Of a DNA stretch of 64,000 nt, positions 1 to 10,681 are shown one piece after another. The translations under genes and the position numbers were made by a program. Each line of letters begins with the position of its first letter. The stretch's first letter is position 1. The notes under the pieces were generated by a model. That model saw nothing but the letters and a program-made list of their open reading frames with translations, had not been told where the DNA came from and did no database searches. The stretch comes from DASSUW01 sp963830725 (lineage in GTDB: Bacteria > Actinomycetota > Thermoleophilia > Solirubrobacterales > Solirubrobacteraceae): NCBI GenBank assembly GCA_963830725.1, contig CAWHNO010000009.1:33527-97526 (forward strand), given 5' to 3'.

Positions 1-1373
<1,373 letters not shown>

Positions 1374-1534
1374 GGGCGGCCTGTTCTAGCACGGCTACCG
1401 ACGGCGGCCCCGGCGATGACCTTGCGTCCGGCTGTCTGGAGCGCAGGGGAACGCCGATCCGCCCTGGTGTCGAAGGCCGTACGGCCGATTCCTATCCATA
1501 TGTCCATTCCAAGAACCGCTGCTACGGGCGATAA

Positions 1535-2284
1535 ATGGCGTGTATGAGGCCGCTCATCGGCGTCACCACCTCGGAGCTCCGATCCAGCAACGCCGGCACG
1601 TTGCGGCGCCACGGCGAGCCTCCGCACGCGGAGATGGCGCTCGGGATGACGTACATGCGGGCGATCGAGCAGGCCGGCGGGATGCCGGTCGTGCTGCCGC
1701 CGCTGGGCGATGCCGCGGCCTTCGTCGAGCGGCTCGACGGCATCTGCCTGTCGGGCGGCCCGGACCTCGATCCCGACGCCTACGGCGCCACCGAGCGCCA
1801 CGCCGAGCTCGGCCCGACCGAGCCGGGGCTCGACGCCTTCGAGCTCGAGCTGGCGCGCGCCGCCGACGCGAGCGGCCTGCCGCTGCTCGGCATCTGCCGC
1901 GGCGCCCAGGCGCTCAACGTGGCGCGCGGCGGGACGCTGCATCAGCACCTGCCGGGCCACCGCCAGACCGAGCCCGCGACGGCCACCACGCACACGGTGC
2001 ACGTCGAGCCCGGCTCCCGGCTGGCGCGGGTTGCCGGCACCGACGTGCTGCGCGTGAACTCCTTCCACCACCAGGCCGTCGACGTCCTCGGCGGCGGGCT
2101 GCGCGCCGTCGCCCGGGCCGCCGACGGCATCGTCGAGGCGGTCGAGGCCCCGGGCCCGCGGCTCGTGCTCGGCGTCCAGTGGCACGCCGAGGGCCTGACC
2201 GCCCAGCCGCGCCACCGCGCGCTGTTCACGGAGCTCGTCGAGGCTGCGTCAGCGCCCGCCCGGCCGCTCCGCCGCGCCGCGTAG
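1535..2284 (+). CDS. Class I glutamine amidotransferase-like gamma-glutamyl hydrolase (PuuD/peptidase C26 type)
   Basis: 249 residues, the usual length for the PuuD/C26 family, which cleaves gamma-glutamyl amide bonds such as gamma-glutamyl-GABA in polyamine degradation. The nucleophile lies in LLGICRGAQALN (Cys near residue 113), and the His-Glu pair in GVQWHAEG near residue 220. The substrate cannot be read from sequence and no polyamine genes are adjacent. ATG 1535 follows a purine-rich GGGCGATAA; ATG 1544 is an in-frame alternative. A stem-loop follows the stop codon. The intergenic gap upstream (1374-1534) is shared with divergent ettA; I see no clear promoter boxes in it. Confidence 0.85.
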   Translation: MACMRPLIGVTTSELRSSNAGTLRRHGEPPHAEMALGMTYMRAIEQAGGMPVVLPPLGDAAAFVERLDGICLSGGPDLDPDAYGATERHAELGPTEPGLDAFELELARAADASGLPLLGICRGAQALNVARGGTLHQHLPGHRQTEPATATTHTVHVEPGSRLARVAGTDVLRVNSFHHQAVDVLGGGLRAVARAADGIVEAVEAPGPRLVLGVQWHAEGLTAQPRHRALFTELVEAASAPARPLRRAA

Positions 2285-2342
2285 CCTGGATCCACCGGTG
2301 ACGCCGGCGCCGCGGGGATCGGTGGATTCAGGCTTGGACGGT
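2285..2342 (+). terminator. Stem-loop after the C26 hydrolase
   Basis: CCTGGATCCACCG (2285-2297) pairs with CGGTGGATTCAGG (2330-2342). This is 13 pairs including one G-T that becomes G-U in RNA. The 32-base loop holds a further GC-rich fold. There is no T-run, as is common in high-G+C actinobacteria. It starts directly after the stop codon. Confidence 0.5.
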
Positions 2343-2409
2343 CACCCGAACCCTCGCACTAGGGACTCCCCCGATGCGAGCAAGGCGCCGGGACCGCGAT
2401 CCTGCGGGC

Positions 2410-3795
2410 ATGTCGCTGCTGCTGCCCTCATCGCCCACGATCCATCGCTTCGCCGGCACGCTGATCGGCCCCGACGACGACGGGTACGACGAGGCGCGCC
2501 GCGTCTACAACGGCATGATCGACCGCTATCCGGCGCTGATCGCGCGCTGCGAATCGGTCTCCGACGTGTCGGCCGCGCTCCTGCACGCCCGTGAGCACGG
2601 GATGGAGATCTCGGTCCGCGGCGGCGCGCACGCGGCACCCGGCTTCGCCACCAGCGAGGGCGGCATCGTGATCGACCTCAGCCCGCTGAAGGCGATCCAC
2701 GTCGACCCGGTGCGCCGGATCGCCTGGGTGCAGCCCGGCGTGGTCTGGGGCGAGCTCGACGCGGCGACGCAGGAGCACGGCCTCGCCGTGACCGGCGGCC
2801 GCGTGTCGAGCACCGGCGTCTCGGGCTTCACGCTCGGCTCCGGCAGCGGCTGGCTCGAGCGCAAGATGGGCCTCGCGGCCGACAACCTGCGCGCCGCGCG
2901 CGTCGTCACGGCGACCGGCCATGTCGTGACCGCCTCCGCGACCGAGAACCCCGACCTGTTCTGGGCGCTGCGCGGCGGCGGCGGCAACTTCGGCATCGTC
3001 GTCGAGTTCGAGTTCGCGCTGCGGCCGGTCGGCCCGCTCGTGCTCGGCGGGATGATGCTGTGGCCGCGCGACCGCGCCGGCGAGGTCATGCGCGCGTACC
3101 GCGACCTCATGGCCGACGCCCCGGACGCGCTGTGTGGCGGCCTGGTGCTGATGAGCGCTCCGCCGCTCGACATCGTGCCGGTCGAGCTCCAGGGCCGCCC
3201 GGCGGTCGGGGTGATGGTGCTCTACGCGGGCGAGATCGAGCGCGGAACGGAGCGCGTCGCGCCGCTACGGGCGCTCGCGCCGGCGGTCGACGCCGTGCAG
3301 CCGATGCCCTACTGCGCGGTGCAGTCGATGATGGACGGCGGCCATCCCGAGGGTCTGCGCGACTACTACCGCGCCGGCTTCCTCGACGAGCTGAGCGACG
3401 CGGCGATCGACACCATCCTGGCGGGCGCCGCGGGCGCGCCGTCCACGCTGTCGGCGGTCGTGCTCCAGCCGCTCGGCGGCGCGTTCGGGCGCGTCGGCGA
3501 GATGGACACCGCGCTCGGGCACCGCGACGCCCAGTGGGCGTTCCAGGTCCTCGCGCAGTGGCTCGAGCCCGAGCGCGACACGAGCAACCGCAGCTGGGTG
3601 CGCGCCCTGACCGACGCACTGGCGCCGTGGTCGCGCCCGGCCGGCTTCCCGAACTTCGTCTCCGAGGCCGGCGACGCCGCCGTGATGGTCGCCTACGGCA
3701 CCGAGCGCCACGGCCGACTGGTCGAGGTCAAGGACCGCTGGGATCCGCAGAACGTGTTCCGCCTCAACCACAACATCCGCCCGAGCTCCGAGTAG
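2410..3795 (+). CDS. FAD-binding oxidoreductase, berberine-bridge-enzyme-like
   Basis: A 461-residue flavoprotein oxidase with an N-terminal PCMH-type FAD domain and a C-terminal BBE segment (WDPQNVFRLNHNI). The FAD-attaching His is in VRGGAHAAPGF near residue 70. The second attachment Cys found in bicovalent members is replaced by Ser in GGRVSSTGVSG, so FAD is probably held by a single His bond, as in 6-hydroxy-D-nicotine oxidase. The substrate is unknown; relatives oxidise sugars, alkaloids or polyphenols. I start at ATG 2410, where similarity to the fold begins; an in-frame ATG lies at 2374. The acetyltransferase follows after 3 bases, so the two are probably cotranscribed. Confidence 0.85.
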   Translation: MSLLLPSSPTIHRFAGTLIGPDDDGYDEARRVYNGMIDRYPALIARCESVSDVSAALLHAREHGMEISVRGGAHAAPGFATSEGGIVIDLSPLKAIHVDPVRRIAWVQPGVVWGELDAATQEHGLAVTGGRVSSTGVSGFTLGSGSGWLERKMGLAADNLRAARVVTATGHVVTASATENPDLFWALRGGGGNFGIVVEFEFALRPVGPLVLGGMMLWPRDRAGEVMRAYRDLMADAPDALCGGLVLMSAPPLDIVPVELQGRPAVGVMVLYAGEIERGTERVAPLRALAPAVDAVQPMPYCAVQSMMDGGHPEGLRDYYRAGFLDELSDAAIDTILAGAAGAPSTLSAVVLQPLGGAFGRVGEMDTALGHRDAQWAFQVLAQWLEPERDTSNRSWVRALTDALAPWSRPAGFPNFVSEAGDAAVMVAYGTERHGRLVEVKDRWDPQNVFRLNHNIRPSSE

Positions 3796-3798
3796 CCC

Positions 3799-4296
3799 AT
3801 GCATACCGCCGCCCTCGTCCTCGCCGATGGAGCCCGCGTCGACGTGCGCCCGATCGGCGGGCGCGACCGCGACGCCTTCTCGGCCTGGTTCGGGCGGCTG
3901 AGCGACGAGTCGCGGCGACGGCGGTTCCTGGGCCCGAAGCCGAAGCTGAGCGCGCGCGAGCTGACCTACCTGACCGAGGTCGATCACGTCAGCCACACCG
4001 CGCTCGTGGCCGTCGACGCTTCGGGCCGGCTGATCGGCGAGGCCCGCTACGCGACGGCCGATCCGGGAGACCGGACCGCCGACTTCGCGGTCACCGTCGC
4101 CGACGAGTGGCAGGGCCGCGGCGTCGGCACGCGCCTGGCGGCGCGGCTCATCGAGGCCGCGCGCTCCAACGGCATGACCCGCCTGACGGCGCTGACGCTG
4201 TGGGACAACGGCGCGGCGATCTCGCTGCTCCGGCGCCTCGGCTTCCTGCGCGCCGGCTACGACGGCGACGCGCTCGAGTTCGAGCTCGCGCTCTAG
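3799..4296 (+). CDS. GNAT-family N-acetyltransferase
   Basis: 165 residues with the GNAT acetyl-CoA loop in DEWQGRGVGTRLAARL (residues ~95-110) and the C-terminal beta-bulge LWDNGAAISLLRRLGF. The N-terminal stretch RLSDESRRRRFLGPKPKLS is shared almost motif for motif with the acetyltransferase at 38,099-38,605, so the two are paralogues. This subgroup resembles the acetyltransferase domain of bacterial protein-lysine acetylases, but no cyclic-nucleotide domain is attached and the acceptor is unknown. The gene follows the FAD oxidase by 3 bases and converges on the HD-GYP gene; its stop codon lies inside a terminator hairpin. Confidence 0.85.
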   Translation: MHTAALVLADGARVDVRPIGGRDRDAFSAWFGRLSDESRRRRFLGPKPKLSARELTYLTEVDHVSHTALVAVDASGRLIGEARYATADPGDRTADFAVTVADEWQGRGVGTRLAARLIEAARSNGMTRLTALTLWDNGAAISLLRRLGFLRAGYDGDALEFELAL

Positions 4297-4319
4297 CACC
4301 GGCGTCCCGACGGTGCTAG
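4293..4319. terminator. Bidirectional terminator between convergent genes
   Basis: Perfect 9-bp arms CTAGCACCG (4293-4301) and CGGTGCTAG (4311-4319) around a 9-base loop. Each arm contains a stop codon of one converging gene: TAG of the acetyltransferase, and TAG of the HD-GYP gene on the other strand. Confidence 0.7.
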
Positions 4320-5845
4320 CCCATCGGCGGGCCGAGGACGAGCGGCTGGTCGAGCACGCCGCGCATGCGGCGCTGGATGTGCAGCTCGGCCTCGAGATCG
4401 GCGATCCGGTCCTCGTGGTCGACGATCGTGCCGCGCAGCACCTGCGTGACGAACAGCCACACGAGCCGGCCGTCGAGCTGCGAGCCGGCGACGCGGCGCA
4501 GCTCGTCCTCGGCCTCGGCGGCGCCGAGCGGGATCTTGTACGAGTCGTGCGCGGTCAGCACGTCGTAGACCTCGGCGATGGCGAGGATGCGCGCGGTCAT
4601 CGGGATGTCGTCGCCCGCCAGGCCGTCGGGATAGCCCTGGCCGTCGATCCGCTCGTGGTGGGCGAGGACCGCGTTGGCGACCTCGCCGAGGCCCTCGACG
4701 CGCAGGAGCAGCCGGGCGCCGTCGGCCGGGTGGCGCTCGACCAGCCGCCGCTCGGCGGCGTGCAGCTCGCTGCGGCCGAGCAGGATGTGGTCGGGCAGCG
4801 CCTCCTTGCCGATGTCGTGCAGCAGGCCGGCCGTGTGGACGACCGCCTGTTCACGCTCCGAGAGGCCCGCGGAGCGCGCGAGCTCGTGCGCGTAGTGGGC
4901 GACCGCCGCGGCGTGGCGCGCCGCCGTCGGATCGCGCAGGGCGAGCGTCTCGAGCAGCAGGCCGACCATGCCCTCGTGGCGGATGTCGAGCTGATCGGTG
5001 CGGCGCACGACCTCCTCGCCGTCCGCCTGCCCTTTGAGCAGCGCTCGCAGCAGCAGCTGGCAGACCCCGAGGGCGAGCGCGAAGAGGCCGATGATCCCCG
5101 CGCCGTAGAGCTCGAAGCCGTAGACGGCCATCGCGGTGAGCAGGCCGGTGACGAGCTCCCACGGCAGCACCGGGAGGTAGACGAACCGGAACATCTGCCT
5201 CAGCGAGCCGCCGCGCAGCAGCACGACATGCCCGGCGATCATCGCGAAGTTGAGCAGGTTCGTCGCCATGAACACCACGAAGACGGCAACTGCGAACGCA
5301 CCCTCGTCGACGTGCCCGCCGCTCTGCAGCCACTGGAGCGCCAGACCGCCGACGAGCGGGAATGTGGCGTACGTGACGAGGTTGCTCAGCAGGTACGAGC
5401 CGTGGGTCCGGCTTCGGATCGCGTCGCATGCCGCGGCGAGGAAGCCGATTGCGGCCGCCGGCGCCGGTCCCAGCACCGCCATCGCCAGGACGATCCCGAG
5501 GAACGACGCGCCGATCCGGAATCGCTTGGCGTTGAGGACGATGAAGTCGCTGCCCAGCACCAGCACGACGAGCAGGCCGACGAGCTCCTTCGGCTGCCAC
5601 TGGTCGGCCGTGGACACCGCCACGGCCACGAGCGCGACGACGACGAGCAGGACGGCCTCCGCCGTGACGACGACGAGCTCTGTATGCCGGCCCAGCGGCC
5701 GCGGGAGCCTCGGCGGGTGCTCACGTCTGCGCGGCGGCGCCGCAGTCCGGCGGTTGCTGCTGCCCGCCGCCCGCATGAGCGCGAGCGACCACGCGACGAT
5801 CACGAGCCACAGGACGGCCGCCAACCAGACGATCACGCAGCCCAC
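4316..5845 (-). CDS. Membrane HD-GYP domain phosphodiesterase (cyclic-di-GMP type)
   Basis: 509 residues. The first ~300 are hydrophobic with about eight membrane segments (for example LWLVIVAWSLALM, FAVAVFVVFMATNLLNFAMI) and look like an integral membrane sensor. The C-terminal ~200 residues form an HD-GYP domain: metal-binding HD in TAGLLHDIGKEALPDHIL and the signature HHERIDGQGYPDGL. HD-GYP enzymes hydrolyse cyclic di-GMP to GMP. I start at GTG 5845, preceded by AAAGGGGA at good spacing; the frame is open for 78 more codons upstream but those residues look non-coding. A GGDEF-EAL protein at 35,957-38,045 could make or break the same messenger. Confidence 0.85.
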   Translation of the reverse strand: MGCVIVWLAAVLWLVIVAWSLALMRAAGSSNRRTAAPPRRREHPPRLPRPLGRHTELVVVTAEAVLLVVVALVAVAVSTADQWQPKELVGLLVVLVLGSDFIVLNAKRFRIGASFLGIVLAMAVLGPAPAAAIGFLAAACDAIRSRTHGSYLLSNLVTYATFPLVGGLALQWLQSGGHVDEGAFAVAVFVVFMATNLLNFAMIAGHVVLLRGGSLRQMFRFVYLPVLPWELVTGLLTAMAVYGFELYGAGIIGLFALALGVCQLLLRALLKGQADGEEVVRRTDQLDIRHEGMVGLLLETLALRDPTAARHAAAVAHYAHELARSAGLSEREQAVVHTAGLLHDIGKEALPDHILLGRSELHAAERRLVERHPADGARLLLRVEGLGEVANAVLAHHERIDGQGYPDGLAGDDIPMTARILAIAEVYDVLTAHDSYKIPLGAAEAEDELRRVAGSQLDGRLVWLFVTQVLRGTIVDHEDRIADLEAELHIQRRMRGVLDQPLVLGPPMG

Positions 5846-6182
5846 GGTAGTCCCCTTTGGCCTCACGTGCCACCGGGTTTGCACCTGACAGGGGTTGCGC
5901 TGGAAATCGGCGCGTTTCATAGTGGCGCGTGCAGCGACGATCCAAATGGTGGTGGCTGCACTGAGCCCAACGCAGGGATTGCGGGGCGCATGTCCGGGTG
6001 CGACCGGATGCGCTGCCGCGCGCACCTGTCGATCAACAAGGCAATGCGAGCGGAAAGGAACCCCATGGGCTGGCGTCACTAGGAATCCCCTCCGCCGCGG
6101 GAGCGGCGAGAACGAGAAGTCGTGATCGGGCGGGCCGGCGCGCGCCGCCAGGCCCGAGCCCGGCCGCTACCGTAGAGCGGTC

Positions 6183-7430
6183 ATGCCACAGGTGCTGGAC
6201 ATCGAGCAGGCGATCCTGCTGCTTGAGATCGAGCCGCCGTTCGGAAAACGCGACATCCAGCTCGCGCGGCGCAGGCTCGCGAAGCTGTGGCACCCGGACA
6301 TCGCGCCGCCGGGACGCCAGCTCGAGCACGAGCGTCACCTGAAGGCGATCAACGAGGCCGCCGACACGCTCGAGCAGCTTGCCGAGGAGTCGCGCGGCGG
6401 CCGCGTCACGCGCAACGCGGTCAAGGTCGGCGCCGCGGCCGCGCGCCAGCGCCGCGCCGAGGAGGGCCGCCGGGCCTACGAGGAGGAGCAGCGCGCCCGC
6501 GCGCATGCCGCCGACCGCGCCAAGCACGACCCGTTCGCCTCCCGTGTGCCCGACCACTCGGTCGTCCACCGCTACGCGCGCTGCCTGTCGTACCCCGAGT
6601 GGGGCGTGGGGAGCGTGAACGGCATCTACTTCACCGGCGGCGGCGACGACATCCAGCAGTGGGCGCGCGTGAGCTTCCACCTCGGCGTGCGGACCGTGCC
6701 GGCCGGCTCGCTCCAGTTCGTCGACTTCTCCAAGCCCGACCCAGGGGCCGAGCGCGTCCAGCGCTTCATGACCGCCGCCAAGCACGCGCTCGCCGAGGGC
6801 GACTTCGCGCTCGCCGCACGCCGGCTGGTCTACGCGCGTGACGCCGAGCCCCGCAACACCGCCGTGCTGCGGCTCATGACGCTCGCCTTCTGGCAGGCCG
6901 GCGACTTCTCGGCGGCCGCTCGCGCCGTGCGCGACTGGATCCGCGCGGAGGGCGACCGCCCGGCCCCGTACCGCTACGCGGCGCGCATCTACGAGGACAT
7001 GGGGTCGCTCACGCAGGCCGTCGAGGCCGCCGCCCAGGAGGTCGCCCGCTCACCCGGCGATGCCTCCGCCTGGGAGCGCCTGGGCCGGCTGCGCATGCGC
7101 ACGTTCGACCGCGTGGGCGCGCGCGAGGCGCTCGAGCGCGCGCGCGAGCACGGCGCCAGCGAGCAGGGCCTGCTCGACCTGGCGCTGGTCGCCAACCTGA
7201 TGGGCGACGTCGGCGCCGAGGTCACCGCGTGCGAGCAGGCGACGGCACTGGCGCCCGAGTCACCGGACGCCTGGGCGCGCTACGCACACGCGCTGGCGCG
7301 CACCGACCGCGTCTCCGACTGCCTGGCGGCGTGCGAGCGCGCGCTCGAGCTCGGGCCCGATCCTGAGGTCCGCGACCTGCTGGATCGCGTGCGCGCGATG
7401 GCGCCGCGTGCGCTCACAGAAGCGGCCTAG
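6183..7430 (+). CDS. J-domain protein with C-terminal tetratricopeptide repeats
   Basis: 415 residues. The N-terminal ~65 residues read as a J domain with an intact HPD triad at residues 37-39 (KLWHPDIAP), the motif by which J proteins trigger Hsp70 (DnaK) ATP hydrolysis. Residues ~66-110 are a charged, Arg/Glu-rich helix. The last ~210 residues consist of helical TPR-like repeats (GDFALAARRLVYARDAEP, DFSAAARAVRDWIRAEG, PDAWARYAHALARTDR). No Gly/Phe linker or zinc centre is present, so this is a class C co-chaperone whose TPRs probably choose clients. It sits alone, and its client is unknown. ATG 6183 follows a weak ribosome site. Confidence 0.75.
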   Translation: MPQVLDIEQAILLLEIEPPFGKRDIQLARRRLAKLWHPDIAPPGRQLEHERHLKAINEAADTLEQLAEESRGGRVTRNAVKVGAAAARQRRAEEGRRAYEEEQRARAHAADRAKHDPFASRVPDHSVVHRYARCLSYPEWGVGSVNGIYFTGGGDDIQQWARVSFHLGVRTVPAGSLQFVDFSKPDPGAERVQRFMTAAKHALAEGDFALAARRLVYARDAEPRNTAVLRLMTLAFWQAGDFSAAARAVRDWIRAEGDRPAPYRYAARIYEDMGSLTQAVEAAAQEVARSPGDASAWERLGRLRMRTFDRVGAREALERAREHGASEQGLLDLALVANLMGDVGAEVTACEQATALAPESPDAWARYAHALARTDRVSDCLAACERALELGPDPEVRDLLDRVRAMAPRALTEAA

Positions 7431-7463
7431 GGGTGCCCGACGCGACATCGCTCCGCACGGAAT

Positions 7464-7480
7464 GGCCCGTTGGGCGGGCC
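7464..7480. terminator. Hairpin between the J-domain gene and the permease gene
   Basis: GGCCCG (7464-7469) and CGGGCC (7475-7480) around TTGGG, with outer bases GCACG and CGTGC able to extend the stem. It lies between convergent stops at 7430 and 7489. Confidence 0.5.
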
Positions 7481-7488
7481 GCGTGCGA

Positions 7489-8272
7489 TTACGCGGCTTC
7501 GGTCGCCAGGTCGCGGACGGGTTTCATCGAGGCGGTCCGCTTGCGCTCGCGCACCTCGAGCCTGCGCGACAGGCGCGAGAGCGTGAGGTTGATGAGGATG
7601 AAGAGCAGCCCGACGAACAGGAAGACCTGGAGGATCGGCGCCGGCGGGCCGCCCAGGAAGTTGAAGCCGGTGACGATCCGGCCATGGCGCATGACCTCCT
7701 GGATGGCGACGATGCTCACCAGCGTCGTGTCCTTGTTGAGCGTGATCAGCTGCGACACGGTCGCGGGCACCATCCGCCGCAGGCCCTGGGGCAGCACCAC
7801 GAAGCGCATCGACTGCCGGTAGCTCATCCCCAGCGCCCGCGCCGCCTCCGCCTGGCCGCGGTCGAGCGACAGGATGCCGGCGCGCATGATCTCGGCGATG
7901 ACCGCGGAGTTGTACAGCACGAGGCCCGAGGATGGCGGCCACCACGCGCCCCGACTGCAGGCCCTCGGGGAACCAGCTCGGGATCACGTCCTCCCACGCG
8001 TCGCGCCACGAGCTGGGGATCGTCAGCACGAGGTAGAGGATGATGAAGATCAGCGGCAGGTTGCGCCACACGTCGACCCAGACGCCGGCGACGAAGCTGA
8101 GCGGCTTCCAGCGCGCAAGCCGGCCGAGCGCGAGCGCCAGCCCCGCGATCAGCGACAGCACCATCGAGATCACGGCGATCTCGAGGTTGACGAGAAGCCC
8201 TTCGAGGATGAACCGGGCGTTGTTGCCGTAGAACAGCCACTCCCAGTTGTCGGTGTCGAAGACGTACCTCAT
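7489..8272 (-). CDS. gluD: Amino-acid ABC transporter permease, GluD-like (one frameshift as read)
   Basis: Second permease of a glutamate-type uptake system. The N-terminal part (MRYVFDTDNWEWLFYGNNA...) has the first membrane helices. The C-terminal part holds the permease loop EAARALGMSYRQSMRFVVLP that docks on the ATPase. The two halves lie in different frames. One extra base in the CCC run at 7925-7927 restores VAAILGLVLYNSAVIAEI, and the repaired gene is 261 codons. As the protein is otherwise intact I think this is a sequencing error. Its ATG overlaps the stop of the upstream permease by 4 bases (ATGA), so translation is coupled. Confidence 0.82.
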
Positions 8273-8935
8273 CGGTGGATGGCGTAGCGGCGTTCGAGGA
8301 ACCGGATCGCGAGCGTCGCGGCGCCGGTCAGGAGCGAGGTAGCCGACAGCGGCCCAGAAGAAGACCTCGTTGGTCTCGAACGTCGCGCGACTGGATCTGG
8401 CGGCCGCTCTTGAGCAGGTCGGGCAGGGCGAGCAGCGAGACGCCGATGATCGCCGAGTTCTTGATCATGGCGATGATCAGCGAGCCGAGCGGCGAGATCA
8501 CCGTCCGGAAGGCCTGTGGGAACACGACGCGACGCAGCGTCTGCCGGTACGTGTAGCCGAGCGACAGCGCGGCCTCGAACTGCCCCTTGCTGACCGAGAA
8601 AACGCCGGAGCGCAGCGACTCGGCCACGTACGCGGCGGTGTAGAGGCCGAGGCTGGCGATGCCGGCGATCCACGGGCCGATCCCGACGCCGGCCCGCCGC
8701 AGGCCGGCGAACGAGATGAACAGCAGTACCAGCAGCGGGATGTTGCGGAAGGTCTCGACGTACACCCCACCAAGCCGCTGCAGCATCGGGTTCGGGGCTG
8801 ATCCGCAGGGCGGCCACCAGCGTCCCCACGACCATGGCGATCACGAACGAGAACAGCCACGAGGCGGACGGTCACCCAGAACCCCGCGAGGAACTCGTCG
8901 AGGTTGTCGGTGAGGACGCTGATGAGGTTGCCCAT
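8269..8935 (-). CDS. gluC: Amino-acid ABC transporter permease, GluC-like (four frameshifts as read)
   Basis: First permease of the operon, typical of the HisM/GlnP group: MGNLISVLTDNLDEFLAGFW at the start, the ATPase-docking loop EAALSLGYTYRQTLRRVVFP, and AIRFLERRYAIHR at the end. The reading frame changes near 8862, 8794-8797, 8384-8388 and 8336. Each change is cured by removing one base, after which the gene is exactly 221 codons and continuous with the family. Four one-base insertions in 667 bases with otherwise perfect conservation suggest poor base calling. If real, the transporter would be dead. Confidence 0.78.
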
Positions 8936-8939
8936 GCGG

Positions 8940-9834
8940 CTACGAGGTGGCTTCGATCGCCTCCTCGAGCGTCATCGTCGGCGGTTCCTGCTGCTCGTCC
9001 GTGTACTGGCCGACCCACTTCTCATAGGCCTCGGCCCAGCCGCCGCCGCTCTTGTACTCCTCCAGGACGCCGTCCACGAACTCCTTGAACTCCGCGTCGT
9101 CCAGCGGGAGGCCGGCGCCGTAGGGCTCGGTGGTCAGGGGCTCGCCCTCGGTGAGCTTGAGCGTGTCGTCCTGGATGATCATGCCGGTCAGGATCACGTC
9201 GTCGGTCGAGACCGCGTCGACGGCGCCGTTCTGCACCAGCTCCAGGCACTCCGAGTAGGAGTCGACGAGGCGCAGGTCGGCCTCGGGCGCCTGCTCCTTG
9301 AGCGTCTCCTCATAGGTCGAGCCGAGCGCCGTGCAGACCTTCTTGCCCGCCAGGTCGTCGACGCCGGCGATGTCCGAGTCCTGCGGCACGAGGATCCGGC
9401 CGCGCGCGATGTAGTACGGCTCGGAGAAGCCGATCTCCTGGGCGCGCTCGGCGTTGATGGTCATCGTCGACAGCACGAGGTCGACCGTCCCGTCCTGCAG
9501 GAACGGGATCCGGTTGTCGGAGATCGCCTCGATGAAGTTCGGCTCGACGCCGAGCTTGTCGGCGATCGCCCTGCCCGAAGTCGACGTCGAAGCCCTCGAT
9601 CTCGTCGTTCTGCGGGTTCTTGAAGCCGAACGGCGGGACGTCGTACTTGACGCCGATCTTGATCTCGCCGGCCGCCTGGATCTTCCCCATCGTCGTGTCC
9701 TCGGGGAACTGCTCGACCTCGGCGGCCGGGGTGGATTCACCGCCGCCGGCGGCTTCCTCCTCGTCGTCGCCGCAGGCCGCCACGAGCAGCCCGAGGACGA
9801 GTACCAGGAGCAGTGCCCAGCGTGTGGTCTTCAT
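8940..9834 (-). CDS. gluB: Glutamate-type substrate-binding lipoprotein, GluB-like (one frameshift as read)
   Basis: Extracytoplasmic solute-binding protein (type 3) that delivers an amino acid to the two permeases. It has a signal peptide and lipobox at the start (LLVLVLGLLVAACGDDE, lipidated Cys at ~21), a Glu/Gly-rich tether, then the periplasmic-binding fold (GEIKIGVKYDVPPFGF, FSEPYYIARGRILVP). The frame breaks at the CCC run 9574-9576, where one base too many separates GFDVDFG from RAIADKLGVEPNFIE. The repaired length is 298 codons. Glutamate or glutamine is the likely ligand from operon order, but ligand specificity is not proven by sequence. Confidence 0.85.
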
Positions 9835-9846
9835 CTCCCGCCTCCT

Positions 9847-10596
9847 TCAGTGATGGATGATCTTGTCTACGAAATCGCGCGCGCGCTCGCTCTTCGCGGC
9901 GGCGAAGAACTCGGCGGGCGGGGCCTGCTCGACGATCTGGCCGTCGTCGATGAAGACGATCCGGTCGCCGACCTCGCGCGCGAAGCCCATCTCGTGCGTG
10001 ACGACGGCCATCGTCATGCCGTCGCGCGCGAGGTCGCGCATGACGTCGAGCACCTCCCGGATCATCTCGGGATCGAGTGCCGAGGTGGGCTCGTCGAACA
10101 GCATCAGCTTCGGCTCCATGGCCAGCGCCCGCGCGATCGCGACGCGCTGCTGCTGACCGCCGGACAGGTCGGCCGGGTAGGCCTGGGCCTTCTCGGTCAG
10201 CCCGACTCGCTCCAGCAGGCGGTCGGCGCGCTCGCGCGCCTCGGCCTTGCCCAGCCCCTTCACCTCGATCGGCGCCATGGTCAGGTTCTGCATGACGGAC
10301 TTGTGGGCGAAGAGGTTGAACTGCTGGAACACCATGCCGATCTCCGCCCGCATGCGGTTGACGTCCTTGCCCGCCTTCGCGAGCGAGCGCCCGTCGAAGC
10401 GCACATCGCCCTCGTCGATCCCCTCGAGGCCGTTGATGCAGCGCAGCATCGTCGACTTGCCCGATCCCGACGGCCCGGCGATCACGACGACCTCTCCCCG
10501 GTCGATCGTGAGGTCGATGCCGTCCAGCACGACGTTGTCACCGAAGCTCTTGCGGACCCGCTCGAGCTCGACCAGATGCCCCGTCCCCGCACTCAT
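9847..10596 (-). CDS. gluA: Amino-acid ABC transporter ATP-binding protein, GluA/GlnQ-like
   Basis: 249 residues and intact: Walker A GPSGSGKSTMLR, Q-loop region EIGMVFQQFNLFAHKSVMQN, signature LSGGQQQRVAIARALA, Walker B LMLFDEPTSALDP and switch His in VVTHEMGFAREV. This is the first gene of a four-gene minus-strand operon in the order ATPase, binding protein, permease, permease. That is the order of gluABCD in Corynebacterium, which imports glutamate. There are 12 bases to the binding-protein gene. The upstream gap to divergent nucS is 85 bases and must carry both promoters. Confidence 0.93.
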   Translation of the reverse strand: MSAGTGHLVELERVRKSFGDNVVLDGIDLTIDRGEVVVIAGPSGSGKSTMLRCINGLEGIDEGDVRFDGRSLAKAGKDVNRMRAEIGMVFQQFNLFAHKSVMQNLTMAPIEVKGLGKAEARERADRLLERVGLTEKAQAYPADLSGGQQQRVAIARALAMEPKLMLFDEPTSALDPEMIREVLDVMRDLARDGMTMAVVTHEMGFAREVGDRIVFIDDGQIVEQAPPAEFFAAAKSERARDFVDKIIHH

Positions 10597-10681
10597 CTGA
10601 GGTGCCGGACCCTACAAGGCGGATGGGCGGTGGCGCGGCCGTCCACGCACTGTCCGGTGCGCCGACTACCGTGCGGCGGCC

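Noticed and set aside
4313..6082. A 589-codon open frame on the plus strand opposite the HD-GYP gene
   Set aside because: It is the mirror of a real gene at high G+C; its product is a run of Arg/Glu/His-rich low-complexity sequence with no family marks, while the minus strand has complete HD-GYP motifs.
7489..8935. Programmed frameshifting in the permease genes
   Set aside because: Four changes in one gene without slippery heptamers or downstream structure, and similar lesions in unrelated genes, favour sequencing error.
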